Part shown: one piece after another, positions 1-9,478 of the stretch
Position numbering within the stretch: the first letter of the stretch is position 1
Layout of the letters: each line of letters starts with the position of its first letter
Source: Catellatospora sichuanensis
GTDB lineage: Bacteria > Actinomycetota > Actinomycetes > Mycobacteriales > Micromonosporaceae
DNA length: 64,000 nt
Reading direction: 5' to 3'
Assembly (NCBI RefSeq): GCF_007483665.1
Contig: NZ_VIQO01000012.1
Location: 248,001-312,000 of the forward strand
Notes under the pieces: model-generated
The model's database searches: none
Seen by the model: only the letters and a program-made list of their open reading frames with translations
What the model was told of the DNA's origin: nothing
Position numbers and translations under genes: made by a program

Positions 1-2625
1 CGGCACCACGAAGGCGGCGAGGCCGCCGTCCGGCGCCGCGGTCACGACGGCGCGCCGCACGCCGTCCTGGTCGGTGAAGGCCGCCTCGATCTCGGCCGAC
101 TCGACGCGCAGGCCGTGGATACGGACCTGCCGGTCGATCGGGCCAAGGTGCTCCAGCACGCCGTCCTCCCGGTGCCGGCAGAGCTCGCCGGTGCGGAACA
201 TGCGGGCGCCGGGGGCAGCGAACGGGTCGGCCACGAACCGGTGCGCGGTCAGCGCCGGCCGCTGGTGGTATCCGCGGGCGAGGCCGATCTCGCCGCCGAC
301 GTAGAGCTCGCCGACCACGCCGATCGGCACCGGCGCCAGCGCCTCGTCCAGCACGTAGAGGGCGCGGTGGCCGGCCGGCCGGCCCTGGTCGGTGACCCGT
401 CCGGTCTCGGCCGGCCCGTAGCCGGCGACGAGGTCGCCCGGGAACCCGGCCACGTCCGGCACCATCGACGGCACGACCGACAGCGTCGTGACGCCGTACG
501 CCTCCACATAGTCCGCCAGCCGCCGCGGGTCCCGGTGCACCGCTGGCGGCGCCAACGCGACCGTCGCACCCTGCGACAGCGGCCAGAAGCAGTCCTCGGG
601 CGTCGCCAGGAGCGCCACGTCGCCGGCACCGAGGGGATGGTCGTGCTGAAGTTGCGCCAGCTCGGCCAGCGCCCCCTCGACCGGGTAGGCGATCGCGGCC
701 GGCCGGTCGGTGGCGTGCGCCGTGTAGCGCAGGCACAGCAGGTCGTACCCGGTTGCCTCGACCGGCAGGTCGTCGGCGGGCGCCCCGGCCCACCGGCCGG
801 ACTCCGCAAACGAGTGCACCTGCCACGGTCCTGCCGGCACGCGGCCCGCCGTCGACCCGTCAATGATCACCGCAGCCGGGGCGGCACCGTCCAGCATCGC
901 CCCGAGCCGGCCCTCCTCCGGATCGAGCGTTACGTACGGGGCGCCGACCTTAGCCGCGGCAAGCAGCGCGACCGTCTGGTCGACCCCAGGGGAAAGGCAC
1001 AGCGCCACGACGTTTCCCGGACCGACCCCGGTGTCGCGCAGGAACCACGCCAGCCGGTTGGCCCGGGCGTTCAACTCGGCGTAGCTGAACTGGCCCTCGG
1101 CACCGCACACCGCGATCGCGTCCGGGGCGCGCCGGACCTGCTCCTCGAACGGCTGCGCCAGCGTGCAGTACGCGACGTCCGGCCGGACGTCCCGGTTGAG
1201 CCCGTGCAGCACGCGCTCTCGCTCTGCCTGCGACAGCAGCGGCAGCTCGAACGCTCGCGCGTCCGGCCGCTCGGCGGCCGCGGCCAGCAGATGCTCGAAA
1301 ACACCTGCGTATCGGAGCGCGGTCCCCCGGTCGAACAGGTCGCCCGAGTACAACATGATGCCGTCGAGCGCGTCGCCGTCCGGGTGCAGGATCAGGGCCA
1401 GGTCTACCGGCATGGCGTTCGTGTTCAGCGCCACACTCTTCTCGGCCGCCCGGCCCGAGCCGCCGACCGGCTGCAGCAGCGTGACGATGGTCTGGAACAC
1501 CTGGTGCACCCCGGACAGCCGGGGCAACCCCAGTTCGGCCACCACCCGGGCGTACGGTACGGCCTGATGGTCGTGGGCCTCCAGGAATGCCTCGTGCACC
1601 CGGCGGACGACCTCGCGGAACGTCGGGTCGCCGGACAAGTCGGTGCGCATCGGCACCGTCCGCACGAAGCAGCCCACCATCGACTCGGCGACCTCTTGGT
1701 CCCGGCCGGCCAGCGGGACGCCGACGAGGATGTCCTGCTGCCCCGCCATCCGGGCCAGGAACAGCTTGTACGCGGCGAGGACGACAACGAACACGGTGAC
1801 CCCGTCGTCTGCCGCCAGCCGCTGCAGCCGAGTCAGCAACGAACCGGGAATCGTGACCGGCACGGTGGATGCGGCGCGGCTGGCTCGGGCCGGCCGGGGA
1901 TGGTCCCTCGGCAGGTCCAGCACCGGCAGATGACCGGTCAGATTGTGGGTCCAGTAGGCCAAATCGCGCTGGACCCTCGCCTCGTCGGTGTTCTCGCGTT
2001 CCCAGGCCACGTAGTCGAGGAAGCCGACCGCCGGGGGCGGGTCGAGTGTCCGGCCGGCGAGCAACGCGTTCAACTCCCGGACGACCTGCTCCCGGGAGAG
2101 TCCGTCGGCGACCAGGTGGTGGAAGTTGGTCGCCAGCATGGTGCGCTCGCCGGGCAACGCGAATCCGATGATCGTGAAGAAGCACGGCTCGTCGAGCGGG
2201 ATCGGACGCTGGGCGGCCCGGTTGCTGATCTCGATGGCGCGCGCCGCCGCCTCGTCCGCCGGCAGGTGCCGCAGGTCGTGCCAGGTCACCGGCGGCTCGA
2301 TGAGGCCGCAGTCCTGCTGCATCGGGACACCGTCGCGCTCGAACATCCGCACTCGCAGGATGTCGTGCCGGGCCATCACCTCCGCCGTGGCGGCGCGCAG
2401 TGTCGATTGGTCCAGCGCCCGCTCCATGACCTGCAGGTCCGGAATGCTGTACTCGCTGCTGTCCGGGTACTGCCGGCAGGAGAACCAGATCCCCGCCTGC
2501 GACGGGTTGAGCGGAACGGCGGTCCCCGGCGGCACCGGGGTGATGCGCGGCACGGCGACCGCGGTGGCCCGCTCGCGCAGCAACTTCATGAGCAGCCGCT
2601 GCTTGTTCGCGTCCAACGTGGTCAT
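1..2625 (-). CDS. Nonribosomal peptide synthetase, C domain plus degenerate A domain (3' end outside window)
   Basis: This is the last visible synthetase gene of the leftward operon. Its ATG overlaps the stop of the upstream synthetase by 4 bp (ATGA), so the two are probably translationally coupled. Residues about 30-450 form a condensation domain with an intact active site, HHLVADG, near residue 173. Residues about 460-875 align with an adenylation domain, but the ATP-loop reads YTAHATDRPAA where the neighbouring A domain has YTSGSTGRPKG. The A4 segment with its substrate-anchoring Asp is gone, and only about 13 residues separate PSM from YGPAE, against about 45 in the intact neighbour. Late motifs such as DRQVRIHG remain. 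The frame is open throughout. By family knowledge this A domain should not activate an amino acid, so the module may be loaded in trans, skipped or structural. The window ends on a codon boundary (codon 875); PCP and release domains should lie beyond it. Confidence 0.93.
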   Translation of the reverse strand, partial: MTTLDANKQRLLMKLLRERATAVAVPRITPVPPGTAVPLNPSQAGIWFSCRQYPDSSEYSIPDLQVMERALDQSTLRAATAEVMARHDILRVRMFERDGVPMQQDCGLIEPPVTWHDLRHLPADEAAARAIEISNRAAQRPIPLDEPCFFTIIGFALPGERTMLATNFHHLVADGLSREQVVRELNALLAGRTLDPPPAVGFLDYVAWERENTDEARVQRDLAYWTHNLTGHLPVLDLPRDHPRPARASRAASTVPVTIPGSLLTRLQRLAADDGVTVFVVVLAAYKLFLARMAGQQDILVGVPLAGRDQEVAESMVGCFVRTVPMRTDLSGDPTFREVVRRVHEAFLEAHDHQAVPYARVVAELGLPRLSGVHQVFQTIVTLLQPVGGSGRAAEKSVALNTNAMPVDLALILHPDGDALDGIMLYSGDLFDRGTALRYAGVFEHLLAAAAERPDARAFELPLLSQAERERVLHGLNRDVRPDVAYCTLAQPFEEQVRRAPDAIAVCGAEGQFSYAELNARANRLAWFLRDTGVGPGNVVALCLSPGVDQTVALLAAAKVGAPYVTLDPEEGRLGAMLDGAAPAAVIIDGSTAGRVPAGPWQVHSFAESGRWAGAPADDLPVEATGYDLLCLRYTAHATDRPAAIAYPVEGALAELAQLQHDHPLGAGDVALLATPEDCFWPLSQGATVALAPPAVHRDPRRLADYVEAYGVTTLSVVPSMVPDVAGFPGDLVAGYGPAETGRVTDQGRPAGHRALYVLDEALAPVPIGVVGELYVGGEIGLARGYHQRPALTAHRFVADPFAAPGARMFRTGELCRHREDGVLEHLGPIDRQVRIHGLRVESAEIEAAFTDQDGVRRAVVTAAPDGGLAAFVVP

Positions 2626-5600
2626 CGGCTGACCCCTCCCGTATCGCCGAGCGGCTCGGCGTCGTCGTCGGACATCGTGGCCACCTCGGCGGCCAGCGCC
2701 GTCTCCACGTACCCGGCCACGCCGGCGATCGTCGGTGCGTCGAAGAACTGCCGGACGGTGATCGATGTCCCGAACCGGGTCTTGATTCGGTGTAACATCT
2801 GCAGGGCCGACAGTGAGGTGCCGCCGACCGAGAAGAAGTTCTGGTTGCGTCCGACCTGGTTGACCTGCAGCAGGTCGCACCACACCTCGGCGACCTCCGC
2901 CTCGATCACCGAGGTGACCTCCGAGACACCGGTCCGGGCCTCCCGGTCCCGGATGGTGGGAACGGGCAGCGCCTGCCGGTCCACCTTGCCGGACGGGGTC
3001 AGCGGCAGGGCATCCAGCTTCACGTACACCGCCGGCAGCAGATACTGGGACAGGTACCCGGCCAGATACTCGGCGACCTCGGGGATGAAGGCGTCCGGCC
3101 CGACCACATAGGCCACGATCTCCTTGACGCCGGGCTCGTCCTCCCGGATCGCCACCACCGCCCGCTCGACCGCCGGGTGGCTGTCCAGCACCGCCTCGAT
3201 CTCGCCGGGCTCCACCCGTACGCCCCTGACCTTGGCCTGGTTGTCCGCCCGGCCGGCGTAGTGCAGCACGCCGTCGTCGTCGGAGCTGGCGAGGTCACCG
3301 GTGCGGTACAGCCGCTCCCCCGGCACCACCGGGCAGGGGTGCGGCAGGAACCGTTGCGCCGTCAGCTCCGGCTGTCCGAGGTAGCCGCGGGCCAGGCCGT
3401 CCACGCCGGCGACGTACAGCTCGCCGACCACGCCCGGCGGGATCGGCCGGAGCGCTTCGTCCAGCACGTACAGCCGGTAGCCGTTGACCGCCCGGCCCAT
3501 CGGGACGCCGCCGCCGGCCGGCCAGGCGCGCCCGGTCCAGAGCGCGACCTCCGAGGTCTCCGTCTGCCCGTACGCGTTGTGCAGGTCGAGATCGAAGTGG
3601 GCGGCGAACCGCTCCAGTAGCGCCGCCGGCACCGCCTCGCCGGAGGTCTGCACGCAGCCGAGGTCCGGGTACTTGGTGGCCGGAACGGTGGCCAGGTACA
3701 TGTCCAGCATCGACGGTACGAAGTGGGCCAGCACCGTGCCCGGCTCGGCGAGCAGCTCGGCCAGGTACGGCACGTCCGTCTCCGAGCCCGCCTCGGCCAG
3801 CTCGACGGTGGCGCCGGCGCCGAGCGTCGCGAAGATCTCCCAGATCGCGACGTCGAAGATCAACGGCGTCTTGTGCACGACTCGCCGGCCGGGCTCGAGC
3901 TCGTACCGCCGGGCGATCCACTCCACCCGGGACGCCGCGCAGCCGTGGTCGATGACGACGCCCTTGGGCCGGCCCGTGGACCCGGACGTGTAGTAGACGA
4001 AGGCCGTGTTCCGCGGGTGGATCCGACGGTGCCTCCGGTCCGGCGCGGCCGCGTCGACGATCGGCGCGGCCGTGTCGACGATCGGCGCGGCCGTGTCGAC
4101 GATCGGCGTGGCCGTGTCGACGATCGGCAGGCCCTCCAGGCCGGCCGGCGGCGGCCCCGCGGCGATCACCGCCGCCATCTTGCAGTCGGCGGCTATCCAG
4201 CGCAGGCGTTCGGCCGGGTAGCCGGCATCCAGCGGTACGAAGCCGGCACCCGCGCGGAGTACCCCGAGAAGCGCCGCGATCGACTCCACCGAGCGCGGGA
4301 CGCACACCCCGACCAGGGACTCCGGCCCGATGCCAGCGGCCGCCAGCGCGGTCGCCACCGCCTCGGCGCGAGCGTCCAGGTCGGCGTAGCTGACCGAGCT
4401 CGTCCACGCCTGCACGGCCACCGCGTCCGGGTCTCGGGCCAGCGCGGCATGGAAACCATCGTGCAGCAGCGTCCGGGCGGCGCCGCGGTCCTCGTGGCCG
4501 GCGTTGATCGCGGCCAGCTGGGCGGTGGCCGAGGCGGCCGGCAAGAGCGGCAGCTCGGCCAGCTGGGCCGCCGGGTCCGCCAGTGCCGATGCGAGGAGCG
4601 TCAGCAAGGCTTCCTGCCAGCGGCCGGCGGACGGGCGGTCAAACCGGCGGGTGGCGTACTCCACCTCGCCGACCAGCGTCCCGTCGTCCAGCCGCATCGT
4701 GCAGGTCAGCGCGACCTTGGCGGTACCGGAGTGGATCTGCTGCTCGGTGATCTGAAGGCCGTCGATCTCGCCGCCGCCGTCCATCGGGGTGGACTCGAGG
4801 ACGAACATGGTCTGGAAGACGGGGTTGTCGGCCCCGCCGGGGGAACGACCGCCGACCATCTCCACGAACGGCAGGTCCTGCCGGGACAGCGCCTCGGCCA
4901 GCGCCGCGTCGGTGCGCTCCACCAGGTCCCGGAAGCGCATGCCGGGGGTGAATCGCATCCGCAGCGGCACGGTGTTGACCAGGTAGCCGATCAGGTCCTC
5001 GGTACCGGGCCGGACCCGGCCGGCCATCGGGACCCCGACCACCACGTCGTCGGCGCCGCCGGTCATCCGGTGCAGCGTGCCGAGGAAGCCGGCCAGCAAC
5101 ACGCCGAACGGAGTAGATCCATAAGCGCGGGCCACCCGCTCCACCGCGGCCAGGCCGACGCCGGCGAGGTCGAGCGGTATCGAGAACCCGGCCTGCCCCT
5201 CCGCCCCGGTCGGCCGACCGGGTTCCAGCACCGGCGCGTCGCCGTCGAGCTGCTCCACCCAGTACCGCCGCTGCCCGGCCGCCTCCTCCGAGCCCAGCCA
5301 GCGCTCCTGCCAGGCCACATAGTCGGCGAACCGCACGGACGGCGAAGGCAGCGGGCGGTCCTGGTACAGCGCGGCGAACTCTCGCCAGAACACTCCCAGC
5401 GACCATGCGTCAAAGACGCTGTGGTGCACATTGAGCAACCACAGGTGCTGCTCGTCGTCGACCCGGTAGCAGCAGGACCGCACCAGCGGTCCGGCGGACA
5501 GGTCGAACGGCCGGGCCGCCTCGGCCTCGGCCAGGCGCGCCGCGGCCGCCCGGTCGGCGACGGATCTCACCTCGGTACGGACCGGCTCTGGCGGCTGGAG

Positions 5601-7640
5601 CCGGGACCAGACGCGGCCGTCCCGTTCCGCGAGGGTGGTCCGCAACGCCTCGTGCCGCTCCACCAGCGCGGTGAGCGCGGCATCCATCCGCTCGATATCG
5701 AGCGGTCCGGAAATCCAGTATCCGAGGGGTACGGCGTAGGTCGCGACACCCTGCTGCAGCCGGTCCAGGTACCACAGCGCTGCCTGGCCGCGCGAGGCCG
5801 GCCGCCATTCGTCGTGCTCGCCGGACGCCGCGACGACTCCGCCGCCGGTGTCTCGCCGGCTGGTCCCCTTGACCAGCGCGGCGAGGGCGGTCACGGTTGG
5901 GGCGGAGCGCAGCTCGTTGAACGATAGAGCCGCACCGGTGGCCCGGGCGATGCCGCTGAGCAGTTGCAGACCGCGCAGGGAGTCGCCGCCGGCCGCGAAG
6001 AAGTCCTCGTCGGCGCCGGCCGGCCGGCCCAGCACGTCGGCGACGAGTCGCGCGACGACGCCTTCCACACCGGAGGACATGGCCGCGTCTTCCACGGCGG
6101 GGTCGGCGGGTGGTGGTGGCGGCAGCTCGGACGGCAGGACTTTTCGGTTCAGCGGGGATCGCGGGATCCGGTCCAGCCAGACGATGGTCCGCGGGAGCAT
6201 GACGGCGGGCAGCCGGTCGGCCAGTTCGGCGCGGAGCGCTGCGTCCGCGGCCGGCGTGTGTTCCCCCTCGACGTAGGCGATCAGCCGGGCGCCGGAAACC
6301 GGGTCGTCGGCCGCGACCACGACGGCGTCGCGTACGCCGGCGCAGGCCCGCACCGCGTTCTCCACCTGGCCGGGCTCGACCCGGAACCCGCGAATCTTGA
6401 CCTGGCGGTCGGACCGGCCGAGGAACTGCAGGTTCCCGTCCGGCATCCGGTTGGCCCGGTCACCGGTCCGGTACATCCGGGCGCCGGGCGGCCCGAACGG
6501 GTCCGGCCAGAACCGGTCGGCGGTGGTGGACGGCGCACCCAGATAGCCGCGGGCCAGCCCGAAGCCGGCGATCCACACGTCCCCGGGTTCCCCGTCGGCC
6601 ACCGGCGCCAGCTCGTCGTCGAGCAGGTGCACGGTCACCCCGGGCAGTGGTCGGCCGATCGGCACGAGTCCGACGTCCGGCAGGTTCGCCGGGTCCGGCC
6701 GGTAGGTGGTGCAGCTGATCGTGGTCTCGGTGGGCCCGTAGTCGGCGACGAAGTCCACGGGCCGCGAGCCGACCGCCTCCATCCAGAGGGCGAGCCGGTC
6801 CATCCGCAGCTTGTCCCCGCCGACGAACACGGTACGCAGGCTGTCGGGCAGCGACACGATCCCGGCGACGAGGTCGTCCGCCCACTGGTGCCAGTAGTTG
6901 CTCGGGAGGCTCACCATGGTCGCCCCGCGGGCCTTCATCACGTCGGTCAGCTCGACGCTCGTCGGCCGGGGCGTGTCCGGCAGCACGACCGCGGCGCCGG
7001 CCAGCCATGCCGGCAGCACCTCCTCCAGCGAGGCGTCGATGTGCATCGAGGTGAACTGCAGGAACCGGTCGGACGACCGTAGGCCCAGCTCCGCCTGGAT
7101 CGCAGCGGCGTGTTCGGCCAGGCTGGCATGCGAGACCCCGACGGCCTTCGGCCGGCCGGTCGAGCCGGAGGTGAAGGCGCAGTACGCGAGATTGCCGGGC
7201 CACAGCGCCGGCCGGGCACCAGTCGGGTCCGGTTCGGCCGAGCCGGCCGGTTCGGCCATGAGGTCGGCCAGGTCGACCACCGAGAACCCGGCACCGTCGA
7301 ACGTTCTCTCCGGTCCACCGCGGATCACCAGCTCCACCTCGGCGTCGGCAAGCATCCCCGCCACCAGCCCGGCGGGCAGCGCGGCGTCCAGAGGAACGTA
7401 GACGCCACCGGCCTTCCACACCGCGAGCAATGTCACCAGCCAGCGGGCGGACTGTTCGACGGCGACCCCGACCCGGACCTCCGGCCGCACACCGCGCACA
7501 GCGAGCCGGTCGGCCAGCTCGCCGGCCCGCTCGTCGAGCTGGCGGAAGCTCAGGACACCGTCACCGGACATGATCGCCGGCGCGTCCGGGGTGCGCGCCG
7601 CCTGGGCTTCGATCAACTGATGTACGCAGAGATCGGACAT
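2622..7640 (-). CDS. Nonribosomal peptide synthetase, A-PCP-C-A-PCP
   Basis: A 1672-aa two-module synthetase. A1 (about 1-490) has FTSGSTGRPK near 155 and DYGPTE near 300. PCP1 carries GGDSL near 550. The C domain (about 600-1030) has HHSVFDA near 740, a variant of HHxxxDG that keeps the Asp. A2 (about 1070-1560) has YTSGSTGRPKG near 1220 and AYGQTE. PCP2 carries GGTSL near 1608. It starts with A, so it is probably the initiating synthetase. Hand-aligned pocket residues are D-A-E-S-F-G-D-I-S for A1 and D-V-W-H-Q-S-A-E-V for A2. The first four of A1 resemble the lysine code I remember from bacitracin synthetase, so lysine or a basic residue is a weak guess. The start is the ATG at 7640, behind a GAAAGAGGTAGG ribosome site, not the longer open frame that runs back into the ABC gene. 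It lies 44 bp after the ABC gene and overlaps the next synthetase. Confidence 0.96.
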   Translation of the reverse strand: MSDLCVHQLIEAQAARTPDAPAIMSGDGVLSFRQLDERAGELADRLAVRGVRPEVRVGVAVEQSARWLVTLLAVWKAGGVYVPLDAALPAGLVAGMLADAEVELVIRGGPERTFDGAGFSVVDLADLMAEPAGSAEPDPTGARPALWPGNLAYCAFTSGSTGRPKAVGVSHASLAEHAAAIQAELGLRSSDRFLQFTSMHIDASLEEVLPAWLAGAAVVLPDTPRPTSVELTDVMKARGATMVSLPSNYWHQWADDLVAGIVSLPDSLRTVFVGGDKLRMDRLALWMEAVGSRPVDFVADYGPTETTISCTTYRPDPANLPDVGLVPIGRPLPGVTVHLLDDELAPVADGEPGDVWIAGFGLARGYLGAPSTTADRFWPDPFGPPGARMYRTGDRANRMPDGNLQFLGRSDRQVKIRGFRVEPGQVENAVRACAGVRDAVVVAADDPVSGARLIAYVEGEHTPAADAALRAELADRLPAVMLPRTIVWLDRIPRSPLNRKVLPSELPPPPPADPAVEDAAMSSGVEGVVARLVADVLGRPAGADEDFFAAGGDSLRGLQLLSGIARATGAALSFNELRSAPTVTALAALVKGTSRRDTGGGVVAASGEHDEWRPASRGQAALWYLDRLQQGVATYAVPLGYWISGPLDIERMDAALTALVERHEALRTTLAERDGRVWSRLQPPEPVRTEVRSVADRAAAARLAEAEAARPFDLSAGPLVRSCCYRVDDEQHLWLLNVHHSVFDAWSLGVFWREFAALYQDRPLPSPSVRFADYVAWQERWLGSEEAAGQRRYWVEQLDGDAPVLEPGRPTGAEGQAGFSIPLDLAGVGLAAVERVARAYGSTPFGVLLAGFLGTLHRMTGGADDVVVGVPMAGRVRPGTEDLIGYLVNTVPLRMRFTPGMRFRDLVERTDAALAEALSRQDLPFVEMVGGRSPGGADNPVFQTMFVLESTPMDGGGEIDGLQITEQQIHSGTAKVALTCTMRLDDGTLVGEVEYATRRFDRPSAGRWQEALLTLLASALADPAAQLAELPLLPAASATAQLAAINAGHEDRGAARTLLHDGFHAALARDPDAVAVQAWTSSVSYADLDARAEAVATALAAAGIGPESLVGVCVPRSVESIAALLGVLRAGAGFVPLDAGYPAERLRWIAADCKMAAVIAAGPPPAGLEGLPIVDTATPIVDTAAPIVDTAAPIVDAAAPDRRHRRIHPRNTAFVYYTSGSTGRPKGVVIDHGCAASRVEWIARRYELEPGRRVVHKTPLIFDVAIWEIFATLGAGATVELAEAGSETDVPYLAELLAEPGTVLAHFVPSMLDMYLATVPATKYPDLGCVQTSGEAVPAALLERFAAHFDLDLHNAYGQTETSEVALWTGRAWPAGGGVPMGRAVNGYRLYVLDEALRPIPPGVVGELYVAGVDGLARGYLGQPELTAQRFLPHPCPVVPGERLYRTGDLASSDDDGVLHYAGRADNQAKVRGVRVEPGEIEAVLDSHPAVERAVVAIREDEPGVKEIVAYVVGPDAFIPEVAEYLAGYLSQYLLPAVYVKLDALPLTPSGKVDRQALPVPTIRDREARTGVSEVTSVIEAEVAEVWCDLLQVNQVGRNQNFFSVGGTSLSALQMLHRIKTRFGTSITVRQFFDAPTIAGVAGYVETALAAEVATMSDDDAEPLGDTGGVSR
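4050..4133. repeat. Four tandem 21-bp repeats inside A2
   Basis: Four consecutive 21-bp units sharing the core GTCGACGATCGGCG lie inside the second adenylation domain, just before its ATP-binding loop. On the minus strand they encode a sevenfold-residue repeat of the type PIVDTAA. The length keeps the reading frame. The insertion falls in a surface linker ahead of A3, where length variation is likely tolerated, so the domain can still be functional. It looks like slippage expansion. Confidence 0.9.
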
Positions 7641-7684
7641 CGATCGCCTACCTCTTTCCGTGCTGTAGAGATGAAGCGTTCGGG

Positions 7685-9478
7685 TCAGGCGACCGTGCCG
7701 GCGGCCGTGGATCGCCGCCAGCTGTCGTACAAGCCGGTGTAGACACCGCCCGCCGCGAGCAGCTCGTCGTGCCGGCCGCGTTCCACCAGCCGGCCGCCGT
7801 CGAGCACGATCACCTCGTCGGCCCGTTCGGCGGTGGCCAGCCGGTGCGCGACGGTCAACGACGTGCGGCCCGCGGTGAGCCGGCGCAACGCCTCGATGAG
7901 CGTCAGCTCGATCTGCGGGTCCACGGCCGAGGTCGCCTCGTCGAGGATCAGGCAGGCCGGGTCGGCCAGGTGCGCGCGGGCCAGCGCGACCAGCTGCCGC
8001 TCGCCCGCGGACAGGCTCTCGCCGCGCTGCCCGACCGGGGTGTCCAGGCCGCTCGGCAGGCCGGCGAGGAACGCTTCCGCACCCAGATCGTGGAAGGCCC
8101 GCTCGACGTCGGCACGGGTGGCGGACGGTCGCCCGTACCGGACGTTCTCCTCGACCGTGGTGTCGAAAAGGAACGGTTCCTGCGGCACGACCACCACGCG
8201 CGAGCGCAGCGACTCGGTCGCGATCTCCCGTGTGTCCACGCCGCCGATCAGGATCTGGCCGCGGTCCGGGTCGGCCAGCCGGGCGATCAGCTTCGTCAGC
8301 GTCGTCTTGCCCGATCCGGTGGCGCCGACCAGCGCGACCTGGCGACCGGCCGGCACTTCGAACGACACGTCGGTCAGGGCCGTGCCGGCGTTCGGGTAGC
8401 TGAAGGTGACATTCCGTACGACCACCTCCGGCGGGCTGGCCGGCAGCTGCCGGCCGTCGACCGGCTCGGTGACGTCCTCGACGATGTCCAGCAGTGCCAG
8501 CACCCGTCGCCAGCCGGCCGCGGCAGTCTGCGCGAAGTCGATGACCTGAGTGAACTGCCCCACCGGCCCCATGAACAGGGTCACCAGCAGGAGGAACGCG
8601 ACCAGCTCGCCGGCGGTGTGCCCGGTCGACGGGCCGATCGCCAGGCCCACCGCGACGACGCCGACCGCCACGATCGCGGCGAACAGCTCGGAGAGGGAGA
8701 ACAGCACGCTGCCCAGATGGCCGGCGCGAGCCTTCGTGTCCCGCCAGCGGCGGATGGTCGCCGTGGTCCGCCGCAGGCTCGGCTCCGAGATGCCGTAGGC
8801 GCGGATGACGGCCGTACCCTGGATCGTCTCCGAGGTCACCGTGAGCACATCGGCGACCCGGCCCCGGACCGCGGAGTGCGTGGGCCCGAGGCGCCGGGTC
8901 AGCACGTTGATGAGGACGACCATCGGCAGGATCAGCGCAACCGTGACCAGTGTCAGCCAGACGTCGTAGTACAGCATGCCGACGAGGGCAGCCAGCATAG
9001 CGGCGCCGTTCACCACCCAGGCGATGCCGCCCCACTGCAGGAACTGGCCGAGGGTCCCGACGTCGGAGGTCACCCGGGACACCAGCTTCCCGCGCGTCTC
9101 GGCCGAGTGGTACGCCACGCTGAGCCGGTGTACGTGGCCGAAGGCGCGGACCCGCAGCCCGCACAGTGCGCGCTCGCTGGCAACCGCAAGGCGCAGCAGG
9201 CTCACCCAGTTGACCAGGGCGGTACCCAGCACCGCCACCCCCGCCAGCGCGCCCAGGCGAACCAGTTGACCGACGTCGATGCGCCCGTTGCTGAGTCCCC
9301 GGTCGAGGAGCTGCTGGACGAGGACCGGTACGGCCAGCCGGCCGAACCCGCCGACCAGTGCGAGGACGATCGTCAGGGCCAGGCCGTCGCGGATCTCCGG
9401 GATGGCGGCGAGGCCGCGCCGAAGCACCGCGGGCGTCGACCCGGAAATACCGTCGGGATCGATCACGAACGCACTCAT
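7685..9478 (-). CDS. ABC transporter half, permease fused to ATPase (exporter fold)
   Basis: A 597-aa fused half-transporter. Residues about 30-320 are the six-helix membrane domain, followed by an ATPase with Walker A GATGSGKTT, signature LSAGERQ, Walker B CLILDEATS and an H-loop near VAHRLA. Its start codon overlaps the stop of the upstream ABC gene by 4 bp, so the two very likely form a heterodimer. Paired exporter-fold half-transporters beside MbtH and a siderophore-type N-hydroxylase recall mycobacterial IrtAB, which import ferric siderophore despite their exporter fold. Either export of the product or import of its metal complex is possible; the sequence alone does not decide. Confidence 0.95.
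   Translation of the reverse strand: MSAFVIDPDGISGSTPAVLRRGLAAIPEIRDGLALTIVLALVGGFGRLAVPVLVQQLLDRGLSNGRIDVGQLVRLGALAGVAVLGTALVNWVSLLRLAVASERALCGLRVRAFGHVHRLSVAYHSAETRGKLVSRVTSDVGTLGQFLQWGGIAWVVNGAAMLAALVGMLYYDVWLTLVTVALILPMVVLINVLTRRLGPTHSAVRGRVADVLTVTSETIQGTAVIRAYGISEPSLRRTTATIRRWRDTKARAGHLGSVLFSLSELFAAIVAVGVVAVGLAIGPSTGHTAGELVAFLLLVTLFMGPVGQFTQVIDFAQTAAAGWRRVLALLDIVEDVTEPVDGRQLPASPPEVVVRNVTFSYPNAGTALTDVSFEVPAGRQVALVGATGSGKTTLTKLIARLADPDRGQILIGGVDTREIATESLRSRVVVVPQEPFLFDTTVEENVRYGRPSATRADVERAFHDLGAEAFLAGLPSGLDTPVGQRGESLSAGERQLVALARAHLADPACLILDEATSAVDPQIELTLIEALRRLTAGRTSLTVAHRLATAERADEVIVLDGGRLVERGRHDELLAAGGVYTGLYDSWRRSTAAGTVA

Noticed and set aside
115-3111. 998-codon plus-strand frame opposite the NRPS genes
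   Set aside because: Composition-driven antisense frame; the minus strand carries unmistakable NRPS motifs.
7641-9164. N-terminal 500-residue extension of the first synthetase frame
   Set aside because: It overlaps the ABC transporter gene in another frame, has no domain and precedes a good ribosome site at 7640.
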